Made by a program: the position numbers and the translations under genes. From positions 93,000,001 to 93,064,000 of the forward strand of contig OZ231127.1 of NCBI GenBank assembly GCA_965153355.1: a stretch of 64,000 nt of DNA, written 5' to 3'. Of this stretch, positions 44,230 to 57,700 are shown in pieces; the first letter of the stretch is position 1; each line of letters starts with the position of its first letter. Under the pieces are notes generated by a model. The model searched no databases and had not been told where the DNA came from. It saw only the letters and a program-made list of their open reading frames with translations. Origin of the DNA: Flaccisagitta enflata. Lineage: Eukaryota; Chaetognatha; Sagittoidea; Aphragmophora.

Positions 44230-46694
44230 CTCCAATTGATCTGCCGTGATGCCCGCGTAAGTCCTCATTAGCCCGGCTTTAACTCCTTGTGGTGGTTCGT
44301 TTGTGAACTTCATCGAAGTTTGCAGCAGATTGATAGGAAATGCTTTGTGAGGTTCCGTCGTGATCCAGCACCGGAAACTGGCGTGAGTGTTGGCGTGACT
44401 TCCGGCAGCAACTACGCCACCACCACCAACTCCTCCGCCGCCACCCGCAGATGCGTCAGGAGCGGCGGCATTCTGTTGCATTGGTAAAGGATGGGATTGA
44501 CACACAGGGGAAAACTTTACTTCTACGGGGCAAAGATGAGAGCTCCAAAGATCTTTTTATAAGCTTGTGGCTATTGTCCATCTTTCAATTCTTTCATACA
44601 AGTGAAAGGAACAAGTAACTTGTACTTTTGAACTCGTGTAACATTACTCAGTTACAGTTACAGTAACTTACACGTGTATCTCGCGTGTATCACACAAGTA
44701 GAAAGCACATGCAACACTAAAAAACACACACAACGCACCTGTGCGTCACCAGCCGTAGATTGCTGCACGACTTCTGCGGTTTTGATGGAAGCAATTGTCT
44801 CTAAAAGCTCGTCCATAAACGGAAGACCCAAATGACAATTCTGCAGCAAAATCCAACGACCGTCCTGAGGAGAGAATACGAATGAATGAATGAATGAATG
44901 AATGAATGAATGAATGAATGAATGAATGAATGAATGAATGAATGAATGATTTGGATGGAAGTGATCGTCTTTAAATGTTCATCCATAAATGGAAGACCCA
45001 AATGACAATTCTGCAGCAAAATCCAACGACCGTCCTGAGGAGAGAATATGAATGAATAAATGAATGAATGAATGAATGAATGAATGAATGAATGAATGAA
45101 TGAATGAATGAATGAATGAATGAATGAATGAATGAATGAATGATTTGGATGGAAGTGATCGTCTTTAAATGTTCGTCCATGAACGAAAGACCCTAACAAC
45201 AATTCAACAGCATAATCCAACGACCGTCCTGAATTAGGGAAGATGAATAAATGAATGAATGAATGAATGATTGAATGAATGATCAGGTTCGGGGGTTTTG
45301 ATGCGAACCATCGTCTCTCAACTTTGGTCACAGATAACAGTTCTGTGGCGAGATCCAACGAATAAGTTTTAGAATGAATGTCAGCCTAGATTCAAGCATT
45401 CTATTACAGGGTGTTTCACATCAAATGAAATATAAGAGAACGATGTCATTCTGCCTGTGTGGTGTTGGCCTTGTTACATGAAAAATTGGAGCTCAAAAGC
45501 TCTATTAATCTTTTTTTCAAAATTATTTTCTCATTTTTAGAAGCACTATGGCATCGTTTTCTTATATTTCATTTGATGTGAAACTCCCTGTATTGTATGT
45601 GTAGCCATAGACAATTTCATATTCATTCTTTTTTAAATTTCACCATCAACAAAAGAAATTACCGATTTGATAGGGGGAAACATTAATACAGGCGGAGAAA
45701 CAGTTAAGTTTAGCATGCACAGTGTGCATTGCACACGGTATTCTTACTTCGACTACGCAATTAGGTTAGGAGCGTACGGGCTGAACGTTTCCCCCTTCAG
45801 AGCGTGAACACCGCTCAGTCGAGGTCCGTGGCAGAGCGTGGCCCGCGGGGAGCAGACTCTGGTGGGAACTCCGGCTATTAAATATTCGCTATTCAGGCCC
45901 AAAAAATCGCTAGAATTCGCTATATCTTTTTTTTGAATAGCTAGAAAATTAGCTAGATATGTATATAATATGTAATAATATAATAAAAGATTGATAAATA
46001 AACCAAAGATAAAACTTTTGAAAATATCATTTGTTTACCATTGCTATCATTTTTATTTCTAAGAGACTGGGAACTGAAACTAACTAAAGGGGTTTGCGGC
46101 ATGGCATAGAGGTTCATGTAGGGATTTGAAGTGTTTAGTAAAGGCAACTGACGGAAATGTCATATTTTACAATTCGTTCGATTTGAAGTCTGAAACTGAG
46201 AAAGGGGCATATGTATGGAGTATCATACATGCTACTTAAGAAATCCAGCCTTTTATAACCACTGATGCCATTAAATAGCTTGTGACCTGGGCCGAGCGGG
46301 ACACTGCGGTAAACCTCTATTCCGCGGACGTTGCAACATTGCCATTTTCCGCCACGTGACGTAGCGATGCAATTTATTGAAATATCATGTCGGGGACGGT
46401 ACGGTTTGACAGGTGGAACAATATCCCTTACTATACCCACACTGAAAAATATGGAAGAGAGCCTTGTGAGCCCTCACTGACTAGTTACTAGTACGACGCG
46501 CAACACTCCTAGTTTTCCATCTAGCACAACTAACTTAACAGACATATGTACGTATGGGACAGGTCTTCAATAATCATAAGTATCTGTGGTTGCAACTTCT
46601 AGAATACGCTAGACAACCTCCCATTTTTAAGGAGGACATATCACTTGCCAGACTTATGAAGAAACAGAAAGACATACAAGGAGATATAGGCAGG

Positions 46695-46775
<81 letters not shown>

Positions 46776-48327
46776 TTACTTCTTTTCCCTCTTTTATTTT
46801 TTATTTTTTCTTCATTTTTCTTCTTTTTTTTCTTCTTTTTTTCTTTTTTTCTTTTTTTCTTTTTTTCTTTTTTTCTTTTCTTCTTCTTTTCTTCTTCCTC
46901 TTCTTCCTCTCAATACCGTTACCGTCACGGCCAAGCAGCCCATTATCGTTTTAGGGCGACCCTGCCCTTTTTCCGCAACCGGAACGAACTTCCGGTTTCA
47001 CGCTCGGGCCAGCTTGTGACCCTCAAAAAAGATAGCAAAAAATGAGCAGGGAAATATCAAAATGATAACAATCAGGTTAACGATAAAACAAGCCTAGTTA
47101 TCATATAGCTAATTTTGAACTGAAGTTCAGAATCAAAAAGATGGAATATAGTAAAAATTTGTTAGAAAAGCAATTTTTTTCTAGAAAATAGCTAAAATGA
47201 GCTAGAAATAGGTAGGTTTTTTTCAAAACTTCGCTAGAATTAGCTAGATATAGCTAGATTCGCTAGGTGTCTCATAAAAATCGCCAGATTATTCGCTAGA
47301 TGGCTAAAAGTTGTCGCAGGGAGGCCCGAGAATCCGATTGAAATGCCTGCAAAGTTGCTAGTTTCCCAGCAGAGTGCAGAGAGAGCAGATCAGCAGAATC
47401 AAGCTCACAGAAACGAGCTCGGCCTCTGCCGTAAGGCCACAGGAAAGCACGGGAAGACGTTTCACCTTAACATAATTATCTCAGAATCTATTCTATTTGG
47501 ATCCATCTTATAAGTTTTCTATAAGCATGATCTTAAGCTGCCGAATTTACCTCAGTATACGTGTAAGTGTATATAATACATATCTTCCAAATTGACCTGC
47601 GTAATTTGATGTTTTCATCCTATTCCACCGATAACTTACAGTTCCTATTCAACATATTACTTAAAAAACTTTTCTCCCACTGCATTATGCAAATCAAATC
47701 TTCGCTGCAGACATGCGTGTTGATGCGCGTTCTTTGTTTGGAAATATTTCAGTCGCGAATCAGCTACTCAATAAGATACTGTTTCTATCTTTGGAGCCAT
47801 CCTTCCGCTGATCGGTCCATAAAGCTTGGGTCTTTAAGTGTGAAAATATGCAATGTCCCCCTGCACAATTGTGTACATACGTCCGCGAATGGTATTAGCC
47901 ATATATCCGATCTTGCTATCTGCATGCGCTTGCGCTTGATTCTAAACGTTTTTGTTTTTGTTTTTGTTTTTTTTGTTGTTGTTGTTGTTTTGCTGTCCCC
48001 TAAATGGAGTGTGTTTCTTGTCCTTGTCCCATTGACATATCTGCAAAGAAATGTTGAGGAGTCTTCTTATCCCTGTCCCATTGACTTACCTGCATAGAAA
48101 TATTTAGCAGTCTTCTGGCGTGTATTTCTTGTCCTTGTCCCATAGAGATACCTGCATAGAAATGTTGAGCAGTCTTCTGGCGTGTATTTCTTGTCCTTGT
48201 CCCATTGAGATTGCTGCGCAGTGGATTCCGGCTCGTTTGGCCAATCTTTCGATTCCGTCTGTTGGATCCGATCCCATAGACAAGAAGCAAATCATCGGAG
48301 TTTGAGGACGGGATTCCTCCCACATGC
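44230..48327 (-). CDS. DNAH: Axonemal dynein heavy chain, AAA6 and C-terminal exons (partial)
   Basis: Motor subunit of ciliary/flagellar dynein arms. Three exons in protein order with matching phase 0: 48327-48152 ([20 protein letters not shown], then [16 protein letters not shown]), 44864-44739 ([20 protein letters not shown]) and 44472-44230 ([18 protein letters not shown], then [15 protein letters not shown] and TYAGI). These are signature dynein blocks; the wording is closest, from memory, to the DNAH5/DNAH8 group. A Gly-rich loop ([10 protein letters not shown]) sits before FRCW where known chains are short. No exon for the following part (normally W.P.LYAVAFLHS) or for the preceding part was found, and a plus-strand gene occupies the expected downstream space. 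It is either a fragment, a gene with very long introns, or affected by assembly error. Confidence 0.88.
44795..45372 (-). repeat. Copies of the dynein LLQNCHLGL exon start separated by (GAAT)n
   Basis: The real exon (5' part and acceptor, 44795-44875) is followed upstream by copies at about 44948-45050, 45142-45243 and 45283-45372, split by (GAAT)n at 44879-44948, 45050-45141 and 45243-45282. Decay increases with distance from the real exon. Confidence 0.88.
46554..47045 (+). other. Possible coding exons, unrecognised
   Basis: An open frame with a non-repetitive start ([20 protein letters not shown]) is followed by (GA)n and CTTTTT repeats, then a second non-repetitive stretch (46912-47040; one frame reads [20 protein letters not shown]). 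Neither has clear splice sites, so this may be chance. Confidence 0.2.
46700..46915. repeat. (GA)n then CTTTTT repeats
   Basis: Adjacent simple repeats. Confidence 0.95.
47160..47400 (+). repeat. CTAG-rich dispersed repeat, copy 2
   Basis: Same family and orientation as 38607-38835. Confidence 0.75.
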
Positions 48328-48455
48328 CTGGAAAAAATAACAACAATAGAGACCTGTTTGATACAATTGTCTTTCTAATTCTATCAATCTGTTGGATACA
48401 ATCCGATCGACTAGAAGCAAATCATCAGAGGACGTGATTCCTCTAACATAACTGG
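48000..48455 (-). repeat. Copies of the ends of the dynein AAA6 exon
   Basis: The exon 3' end with its donor (encoding [17 protein letters not shown]) recurs as ~60 bp units at 48003-48060 and 48061-48117 past the real donor. A degraded copy of the exon 5' end with its acceptor (gttatgttagaggaatcacg on the minus strand) is at 48390-48455. Confidence 0.85.
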
Positions 48456-48756
48456 AAATAACAACAAGAAATGATTTTAATGTTTGTCCTTACATCTACT
48501 CTGTCAGATGCGAACCCATCAATAGAGTGGGGGTTGGGGGGTTGGAAGGAAGTCAAAGGGTTTGGAAATGGGGCCCCTCTCAACTCTATCCACCCATAAC
48601 CACCACCTACCACCGTATATCATTCTGTACATAGTGGTCGCAGAGATGAAAATCAAAAGGAAAATCACATTTTCTATCGATGACAACATGTCTTGGGCTT
48701 GGAGAAAATATGGCAAACCCAGAATCCAACACCTCGTTAAAAACTAAAAAAAAAAC

Positions 48757-48999
48757 CAAGTGACGCGGGGTCACAATATTGATGCGGACGGGTGCGCAGG
48801 GGCATCCAACCCTCATCTACACCTCAACCCACCCCCCACACTAAATCATATTCAAAAAATAAAATGCTAAAATGCTTGTTTCCCCAATTTTCAACCCAAT
48901 GACCCCCGACAGACCAACAAACCGACGGATAGACCAACGGACCGACAGACGGACCGACAAACCGACAATGCCTCTCATAGAGTTGCGTGTCCGCAACCA
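48757..48999 (+). mobile_element. CAAGTGACGCGG/hairpin element
   Basis: Complete: CAAGTGACGCGGGGTCACAATA to AGTTGCGTGTCCGCAACCA. Confidence 0.8.
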
Positions 49000-49095
49000 A
49001 GAAGCAAAGTAACTCGGAGGTGATTGACCGTGAGTCCCAGACATCATCACATTTGGCAAACCCCGAACATACTCCCAGACCTCGTCACAAACTTA

Positions 49096-49349
49096 GGGGG
49101 CGTTTCTAGTCAAAGACGATCGCGTTTTGAAAGGGCCACTCGGTTGCTCGCTACATTCATTTGCTCGCACCGCTCACTCTGCTCACTCGCTCCGCAGCGC
49201 TCCGCTTCGCTACGCTCCATTCACGGGCTTGCTCACTCACTTCACTCACTCCCTCGTGGGACAGTTGAAATTCTTGAATATGTGTTCACACTGTTATCGC
49301 GTTTCACGGGAACAAACGCGTTTTTGGCGCTCACTAGAAACACGCCCTG
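49096..49349. mobile_element. hAT-like MITE copy 2
   Basis: Ends ggggcgtttctagt and actagaaacacgccctg (reverse complement CAGGGCGTGTTTCTAGT, hAT-like CAGGG). Interior shared with 25697-25973. Confidence 0.75.
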
Positions 49350-49767
49350 AAAGCGTAAGCCCAGACCTTGTCGGTCGTCACATCCTGGTTCTTTGAACTA
49401 CACACAGCAGTGATAAAACGGTTATTTATCCTTCTGGAAAGTGAACAAGAAAAAAATAGCAAAAGAAGAAAAAGTTTACAAAGAGAAGCAAAAAGTGATC
49501 AATTAGTCATCCATCTTGACAACAAATCTTAGTGGTTTTCATTTCGGTCCCTAAGCTCTCTTTTCCCCAGATCCTTCTTCCTTTTTTCTGTCTTTTCCCC
49601 AGTCGCTTCCTTCTTAGTCTTTTAAAGCATGGAGTGGCACTCCCGAGCCACAGAGAGAACCCCGATTAAGATCGCGATATTTATTTAGTTCTACAGAGGA
49701 TGAAATCAAAGTCTCCTTCACTGACGGTGCGTCCTTGATTGTGTGAACCGGTTGCTTGGATCTTTTT

Positions 49768-49951
49768 TAGTTGCGGACACGCAACTCTATCAGAGCCTTT
49801 GTCCGTCCGTCCGTTGGTCCGTCCGTCGGTCCGTCCGTCCATCGGTCCGTCCATCGGTCCGTCCGGGAACACGAGTCGAAAAGTGTGAAAACACGCATTT
49901 CCGCCCCTGCCCACCCGTCCGCAACTAGTATTGGCCGTGTATCCGGCCTTG
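49768..49951 (-). mobile_element. CAAGGCC/hairpin element, TTGCGGAC subtype
   Basis: Minus copy, complete, (ACGG)n core. Confidence 0.9.
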
Positions 49952-50130
49952 TTGAAGATGAATATGCAGTTACATCTCGAAATAACGGATCCACTGGCAA
50001 TCCGACTGCAGCAAACAGAATATTTTGGTGCCTTCATTGCCAATATTGCCGGTGATATAAATTCACTTATGACAGATAGGAGTCATAGGACTAGACTAAA
50101 CTTTCTTCCTCTCTTCTCAATTCCGAAAAA

Positions 50131-51244
50131 CAAGGCCAAGAGATGTCCAATAGATGCGTCCTCTTTAGATGTAAGATATTCTGATAAAAATTATTGAGAT
50201 ATAAAGTCTAAGATTTTTAGATAAAATGATATGAAATTATAAAGATGCAGAGATAAAGAGAGAATATGAAATGATTCCTCCTTCAACCCCCCCACGCCTC
50301 CCCCCTCCGCCCACACCTCCCCACCCCTCCCCCCACCCTCCACGCCTCCCACCCCCACGCCTCCCCACTCCCCACGCCTCTCCACCCCCACCCCCCCACT
50401 CCCCTCGCCCCTCCACCCCACCTTTCCCCCCACGCCTCCACACACCCCTACCCCCACGCCTCCCCCCACCCCTCCCCACCCCTTCCCACGCCTCATTTTT
50501 ACAAAGAGACATGAAGGGACTTGGAGAGACATGAAGAGACATGAAGAAACATGAGGAGACATTACAATCATGAAGAGACATGAGAGACATAAGAGACATA
50601 AGAGACAAAAGAGATATAAGAGACATAAGAGACATAAGAGACATAAGAGACCTAAGAGATATAAGAGACATAAGAGACATAAGAGATATAAGAGACATAA
50701 GAGACATAGGAGACATAAGAGACATGAGAGACCTGAGAGACATAAGAGACATAAGAGATATAAGAGACATAAGAGATATATGAGACATAAGAGATATAGG
50801 AGACATGAGAGACATATAGAAGACATAGGAGACATAAGAGACATATAGGAGACAAAAGAGACAAAAAAGACAAAAGAGACAAAAGAGACATAAGAGACAA
50901 AAGAGACATAACAGACGTAAGAGACGTAGGAGATGTAAGAGACCTAAGAGACCTAAGATACATAAGAGAAATTAGAGACATAAGAGATATGAGACATATA
51001 GGAGACATAAGACACATGTAAGAGACAAAAGGGACAAAAGAGATGAAAGAGATGAAAGAGGTATAAGAAATATAAGAGACATTAAGAGAGATGGAGAGAA
51101 ATGAAGAGAAAACCTTAAAAATCGCGTTTTAAAATTTTCGCATTACATTTTGTGTTACATTTTGTGTTACATTTCGCGCTTCATTTCGCGTTACATTTGT
51201 GCGTTACGGACAAAGCCTCTTATAGAGATGCGAGGACGCATCTA
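50131..51244 (+). mobile_element. 1.1 kb CAAGGCC element with AGAGACATAA minisatellite
   Basis: 5' CAAGGCCAAGAGATGTCCAA and GATGCGTCCTC; 3' CTTATAGAGATGCGAGGACGCATCTA; the 5' and 3' motifs are reverse complements. The core is a C-rich tract (50281-50495) and about 500 bp of agagacataa units. Confidence 0.85.
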
Positions 51245-51299
51245 AAAATTCAAAAGATAGGAAACAACCAACACTAGAATGGACTTGATTTGAGCATTT

Positions 51300-52390
51300 A
51301 AATGAAAGATAATTTCCAAGCTCTTTTCATCTCCCATTTACATAATCAGAGCCCCATCTACTATCTTCACAAAAAAATCTTTCCACCTGAAAACTACTAT
51401 CAACTTTAAAAAAGTGCTGCTCCTAAACAAATAAAGCTATGACAACCAGATTGGTCCCATTTGAGAAAGTTGTTTAGAATCATTATAATGGGGCCAATCT
51501 GGAGTCAGTCACTTTGATAGTTTTTCAGCAGCATATTTTAAAAGTTGATGCTTGTTTTGAGGTGGAAAGATTTTATTTGTGAAGATAGTACTTGGAAAAC
51601 TGATTTAAACTTGATCTTGACACTGCGTCATCAATGGAATGACTATTGACAAAATATCTCTCACAATTACAGCAATCAAATCTACTATCTTTGCCAAAAG
51701 AAACGCGACACCCTGGCAAAGATATGATTTACTGACCATATTCTGACAAAATTCGGTAACTGAGAGAGTTTGGAGGTCAAGTAAGTTATTTTTATAAAAA
51801 ATACACAAGATTGTGAATCTAAAATGCAATTTATATCGCATTTCCTCGTTAACAGGGGTGATAACAGAGTTCCACAGTTTTTATAAGCCAATGATTTTTG
51901 ATTATGGTTTACTCTTTTGCTTGTCATTTCTAAACGGCTTAAGCTACAGAATCCAGATTGAGCCCACCTTCGAGATTTTTTGATGTAGATTAATTTGCTT
52001 TTTTGGAAAAAGTATCTAGCTTCTCCAGAGGCTAAGATAACAAAAGTTTAAGTTATACCAAATTTGATCTATTTTTTTTTCACAATCTTTTATCAATTCT
52101 GAATATGACTATTTTCTTTCTTCTGCTTGCCATTTCTGAACGCTTTAAGATACAGTTACCAGATTGGACTCATTTTGTAGATCTTTTGAGGAAGATTAAT
52201 TTCTTTTTTTTAAAAAGTATCTAGCTTTTCAAGAAGCCAAGATATTGTAGATCGAAGGTGTTGCGTTTCTTTTGGCGAAGATAGTATACAACTACAGCAC
52301 TGATGACACGGTGCCTAGATCAAGTCCGAATATATTTTCCCAGTAGATAGGGCTCTGATTATGCAAATGGAAAATGAAAAGTGCCTGGAA
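51300..52390. mobile_element. Nested inverted-repeat (fold-back) region
   Basis: Outer arms: ttacataatcagagcccc (51338) against the complement near 52350. Inner arms: actatctttgccaaaagaaacgcgacacc (start 51684) against the complement at 52258-52290. No open coding sequence. Confidence 0.7.
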
Positions 52391-52436
52391 CTCCAGGTAA
52401 TCTGTAACTTAAAACAGTGAGATTACACCCCGAGGT

Positions 52437-52690
52437 TGCTTTGAATCGCTCGGGTTCTGCTTGGGGTTGCTCGGGGTTGCTCGAGGTTGCTGGGGGTTGC
52501 TTGGAGTTGATGTTATCATTTGTCATAGTGTAGTCATTGTTTCTAACAATGCAACCCCAAGCCACCCCAAGCAAACCCCGAGCAACCCCCAACAAACCCC
52601 GAGCTTGGGTTGCTTGGGGTTTACTTGGGGATTACTTGGGGTTTAACCCTGAGCAACCCCGTGCAACCCCGATTAACCCTGGGGGTTTAA
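52437..52690. repeat. G-rich GGGGTTGCTC minisatellite as an inverted pair
   Basis: Units ggggttgctc (52450-52510), then the complementary orientation gcaaccccgagc (52550-52680, with strand switches). Confidence 0.85.
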
Positions 52691-52835
52691 TCTCACCCCA
52701 GATTACGGGGTGTGGAAACGCCTTTTTGGTCGATCGCCCGGATTGAGCCCATTTTAACCAACACATGAAACAAGCAAGCGCAAGCCAAAAGAAAAACTTA
52801 CTGACACCCATGAAAATAGACGCAGACACATTACA

Positions 52836-52839
<4 letters not shown>

Positions 52840-52927
<88 letters not shown>
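52840..52927. repeat. (GA)n microsatellite
   Basis: Pure GA. Confidence 0.95.
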
Positions 52928-52929
<2 letters not shown>

Positions 52930-53267
52930 TTTTCAAATGGTGGGCTTTTAAATCTGCCATTTCACACCGATGAGAACTTCTGCGAGTATCGGCCTGTCTC
53001 TCTTTATCAGTTTGTGTTTGTGACTTTTCCAAGTGTTTCAATCTTACTAATCTAATGTGTTTATTTCTTGGTTATCTGTTCTAAGTTTGTCTGTGTCTTC
53101 TGTGTTTAAGAACAAGTCGTGTTCATTGTCCATCTACTTGTCAGTCTTAGTCTGCCCCATTATCCGGCCTGTCTCTCTGTCTGTCTCTCTCTGTCTGTCT
53201 GTCTGTGCGTCTGTGCGTCTGTCTGTCTATCTCTGTATTCCTGTCTGTCCGTCTGTCTGTCTGTCTA

Positions 53268-53642
<375 letters not shown>

Positions 53643-53990
53643 CTTTAACCCTTCCTCCCTTTCTGTCTTTTACCTGTCTCTGATTCTTCTCTCTCTCTCT
53701 CCTCTTCTTATTCACACTGTTTTTGGGTTAATGCCTATGAAAACAACAAACAAACTCAAGAATAACGTTTGTATTGGTTTTGTGTCTTCCATTCTCAATT
53801 TTCTCTTCTTGATCTTTTTTTTTTCTTGGATAAAAAAGTCGTTTTCCAAACTTCTTTTTTTTTCAAACCGCAGATCAGAATATATGCTGGTTGCTGGACG
53901 ATCTCTAGAGACTTGTTTGCGTTCGGCTCTCTGTCTCCGTCTATCTAGTGTTTTTTTTTTCTTTTTGTCAGGATGTTTGATCTTGGTTTT

Positions 53991-54110
53991 TAGTCGCGAA
54001 CACGAGACTCCATAAGCTACTTTTCCGTCCGTCCGTATGTCCATGTGTCACAGAGTCCCTTTTTGAGGTTGCCGCTCCTGCCCACGCGTCCGCAACTAAT
54101 GCTACTGTGT
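53991..54110 (-). mobile_element. Hairpin element, partial
   Basis: AGTCGCGAACACGAGACT end and GTTGCGGACGCGTGGGCAGG; the CAAGGCC end is decayed. Confidence 0.6.
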
Positions 54111-54222
54111 TTGTCTGACTCCCCGGGCTTTCCCTCTCTTTCAGTTCCCTCTATTTAACTATCTTTCTATTCATGTTTCAGTTATCTATCTATCTATCCA
54201 TCACTTTTCATTTGGACCCTTT

Positions 54223-54402
54223 TAGTCGCGGACTAGCGACTCTATCAGAGGCTTTGTCCGTCCGTCCGTCGGTTGGTTGGTCGGTTGGTCAGTTGGTCGG
54301 TCGGTCGGTTTTCCGTCACGCTCGAGTCGAAAAGTGGGAAAACACGCATTTCCGCCCCGGCCCACCCGTCCGCGACTGGTACTGGCCGTGTATCCGGCCT
54401 TG
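54223..54402 (-). mobile_element. CAAGGCC/hairpin element, TCGCGGAC subtype
   Basis: Minus copy, complete, (ACCG/ACGG)n core. Confidence 0.9.
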
Positions 54403-54459
54403 TTCTTCTACTTTTTCGAAAGAAAAAAATCGAAACAGAAAACAAAAACTACAAAACAA

Positions 54460-54533
54460 AACAAAAACAAAAACAAAAACAAAAACAAAAACAAAAACAA
54501 AAACAAAAACAAAAACAAAAACAAAAACAAAAA
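54460..54533. repeat. (CAAAAA)n microsatellite
   Basis: Hexanucleotide, about 12 copies. Confidence 0.95.
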
Positions 54534-54992
54534 GAACTAAACTGATCTGCCGATTTTAGCATTTACAATACACAGATTCTTAGGACCACATCATTCCTCG
54601 TCATCATTCCATCATCGTCTTGTCATGCCCAACCTTGTCCTTAAGTTAAGGCTTTTCCTCACCTTGTCTTGTCCTTAACCTCCGAACCAGAACCTTAATC
54701 GTGGTGACTCAACTTTCAAGCCTGTTCAAGCCCCAAATTGGAACTCCAATCCTTCGATACTTATTTTCAGTGGCGCGAAAGAAATTATTCGAGACTTACG
54801 TCACGACGAGATCCAAGTTTTATCAATTCTTACGTCAACTGAACCGCGGCGCCTTTTGATTTCTAACTCCGAAATGAATGTGCCTTTTAGATCTCTTTTT
54901 CTCGAAAAGGCAAAGAAAATGGAATCAAAGATGAATCTCAGTAAAAAGTCCTGTCTTGGAAAATGGAAAATGGAATCAAAGTCGAATATTAA

Positions 54993-55590
54993 CAAGGCCA
55001 AGAGATGTCCAATAGAAGCAACATGAAGGGACTTGGAGAGACATGGAGAGATATGGAGAGACATGGAGAGGCATGAGGAAACATGAGGAGACGTTAGAGA
55101 CATATAGAGACATGAAGAGACATAAGAGACATATAAGAGACATAAGAGACATAAGAGACATAAGAGACATAAGAGACATAAGAGACATAAGAGACATAAG
55201 AGACATAAGAGACCTTAGAGATATAAGAGACATAAGAGATTAAAGAGATATAAGAAATATGAGATATAAGAGATATAAAAGACATAAGAGACATAAGAGA
55301 CATAAGAGACATAAGAGACATATAGGAGACATATAGGAGATAAAAGAGACAAAGAGACATAGAAAACATAAGAGACCTAAGTTACATAAGAGAAATAAGA
55401 GACATAAGAGACATATAAGAGACAAAGGAGACATATAGGAGACAAAAGATACAAAAGAGACAAAAGAGATGAAAGAGACAAAAGAAATATAAGAGACAAG
55501 AAGATACATGAAGAGAAAACCGGACATTCAGACAGACAGACAGACCGACCAAGGGACAGACCCTCTTATAGAGATGCGAGGACGCATCTA
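54993..55590 (+). mobile_element. CAAGGCC element with AGAGACATAA minisatellite
   Basis: Sister of 50131-51244: the same CAAGGCCAAGAGATGTCCAA start and GATGCGAGGACGCATCTA end, with a shorter array. The 5' GATGCGTC motif has decayed (tagaagcaac). Confidence 0.85.
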
Positions 55591-55898
55591 ATAAACTATC
55601 ATGGAATGATGTCGCGTGGATGGGGGCTGTGTGACCGATGGATCACGTGACAGACTGACATTTCATGGACAATAATTAACTCTTTATTACAACGTAACTT
55701 TCAAAGTTTTCAAAGTTTTCGCACTCTCATGTCATGTCATGTCATTCTCATATAATTTTTTGATGAATGACATTAAAAATTGTGTAATGGTTCCTCCCTG
55801 ACCCTCATAGCCAGTTATTATTGGTGTATCTGTTACGAAACCAGAAGATATCAAATATGAATAAACAAATAATTTTTCTATGCATAAGTACTGCAAAC

Positions 55899-56275
55899 AG
55901 TATGGTCCAGGAAAGTACCATTTTGGAGAAAACGGTGGTGGGAAAGACTTTTCTGTACCCTTTTTCCACGCTGAAGCCAATGGAAGTGGTCCCGAGGCTG
56001 TAAATTGATCGGGCACCCCACATTCACGGCCCTAAATCGGCATAATAACCTATTTCTATGATTTTTTGTCATTTTCGAGAGAGAAAATGGTACCCATATT
56101 CCCCAATCACCCTCAGTTCACATTTGGTGGCTCTAGATTGATCAAAAAGGTTGTTCTAAACAAATCCTTACACCATACAGCTATTTCAATGTCGAAATAT
56201 ACAAAAATTGAACCTTGGGGCCCCGTAGCAAGCATAAATGGCGATTTTTGCCGATTTTTCAAGATTTTCAGTTGT
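55899..56275 (+). repeat. Dispersed 380 bp repeat, copy 2
   Basis: Matches 31244-31623 and is followed by (TTG)n (56321-56420). Confidence 0.8.
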
Positions 56276-56320
56276 TCCCGCTGTAATAACTTGTTGTTTG
56301 TTGTTTTTGTTGTTATTGTT

Positions 56321-56326
56321 GTTATT

Positions 56327-56410
<84 letters not shown>

Positions 56411-56578
56411 GCTGCTGTTGTATTGTTGTTATTGTAATTTTTATTGTTCTTTCCATCATTGCTGAAATAAGGTCTGAAACTGATCTAGCTTTTTTACTCT
56501 ACATTACTCAATTACGTGAATGTAATTTTCATTGTTCTTGTGTTTGTTGTATTTATTGTCGTTGTTGTTATTTTTGTT

Positions 56579-56669
<91 letters not shown>

Positions 56670-56670
56670 T
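56321..56670. repeat. (TTG)n arrays
   Basis: Two tracts, 56321-56420 and 56577-56670. Confidence 0.95.
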
Positions 56671-57111
56671 TGTTGTGCAGGCATGTATAAAGTTGAGCAT
56701 CCCCTTCCTGGTGGGGGGGAATAAAATCAAAGAGTTTGGAGATGGGGAAGACAATCAAAAGCTTGAAAAAAAAAGGAAAAAAGAAATTCTTTGAAGATTA
56801 AACACTTTGGGTAATACCAAAAGGTAATATTTGATTACTACAACACAATTTAACACTATTTAAACCTTATATATACTGTTTTATTGCTTTAAGGGGAAGA
56901 AAATCATAGATTTTGCAATGCAATGGACGCGTCGCAGGAAATCAAAGGCAAGGGGGGGGGGGAATAAAATCAAAAGCCGCTCAATTACTACACCCCTGCA
57001 TATATGAATGTTTGTTTTCTTATTATGTTTCTGCCCACCCATCCGCAACTGATTCATAAGTAGTCTTTCATTATTTTTTCCTTTTCAGTCGATGGAAGAA
57101 TTGTTTGATAA

Positions 57112-57572
57112 TCTACCCCATAGAGTAGGGGTATGAACATGATACGTAAAATTTTAGTAAAAATAGTATTGTATTGGGTGGTAGTAAGCAAATACCAACA
57201 TTTTTCAATTTTTTCTTTTTTTCTCTAGCGTTGGATTTCTTTTTTTTTTTTTTTTTTTTTAGTAATAATCAACTTTATACATGCTTGGACCAATGAGATT
57301 AGCATGTGCCCTAGGTAGATCGTCAAATGTTTGTGCCGAAAACAGACTGTAACCATGGCAAAGAAACAAGGCCAAGCAGGCTAATAAGGTGCGTTGTCTA
57401 GACTGTTGAACAAGTTACTAACCAACAGACCGATGGACACAGCCAGCTATAGAGGTGCATTGGCGCACATAAAAGACTGAACCAATTATTTTGATTATTT
57501 CTTATGAACCAAAGGCTTGAACAATAGAAAATCCTTGACCGTTTGAAAGATCTTCAAAAAAATTTCCAAATA
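57112..57572. repeat. Arm B of a 460 bp inverted repeat (mate 33149-33610)
   Basis: See 33149. It contains the plus-strand CAAGGCC/GTGCGTTG transposon copy 57367-57471 and a poly-T run. Confidence 0.85.
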
Positions 57573-57700
57573 CTAAAAAGATGAGTTCCTTCTAAATCTT
57601 ATTCCACGAGACGGATGGACAGGGGAAGGAATCACAAAGTAGCTCCCAGAAAGAACTCACTCTCTATCTTTTTTTTTTGTCTCTCTGTTTCTTTTCTCAG

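Noticed and set aside
46912-47045. STAT-like fragment (KQPIIVL...FSAT)
   Set aside because: Short resemblance only, no convincing splice acceptor and no other STAT exon nearby.
50511-51110. CRISPR array or direct-repeat locus
   Set aside because: Contiguous 10 bp minisatellite without unique spacers in a eukaryotic transposon.
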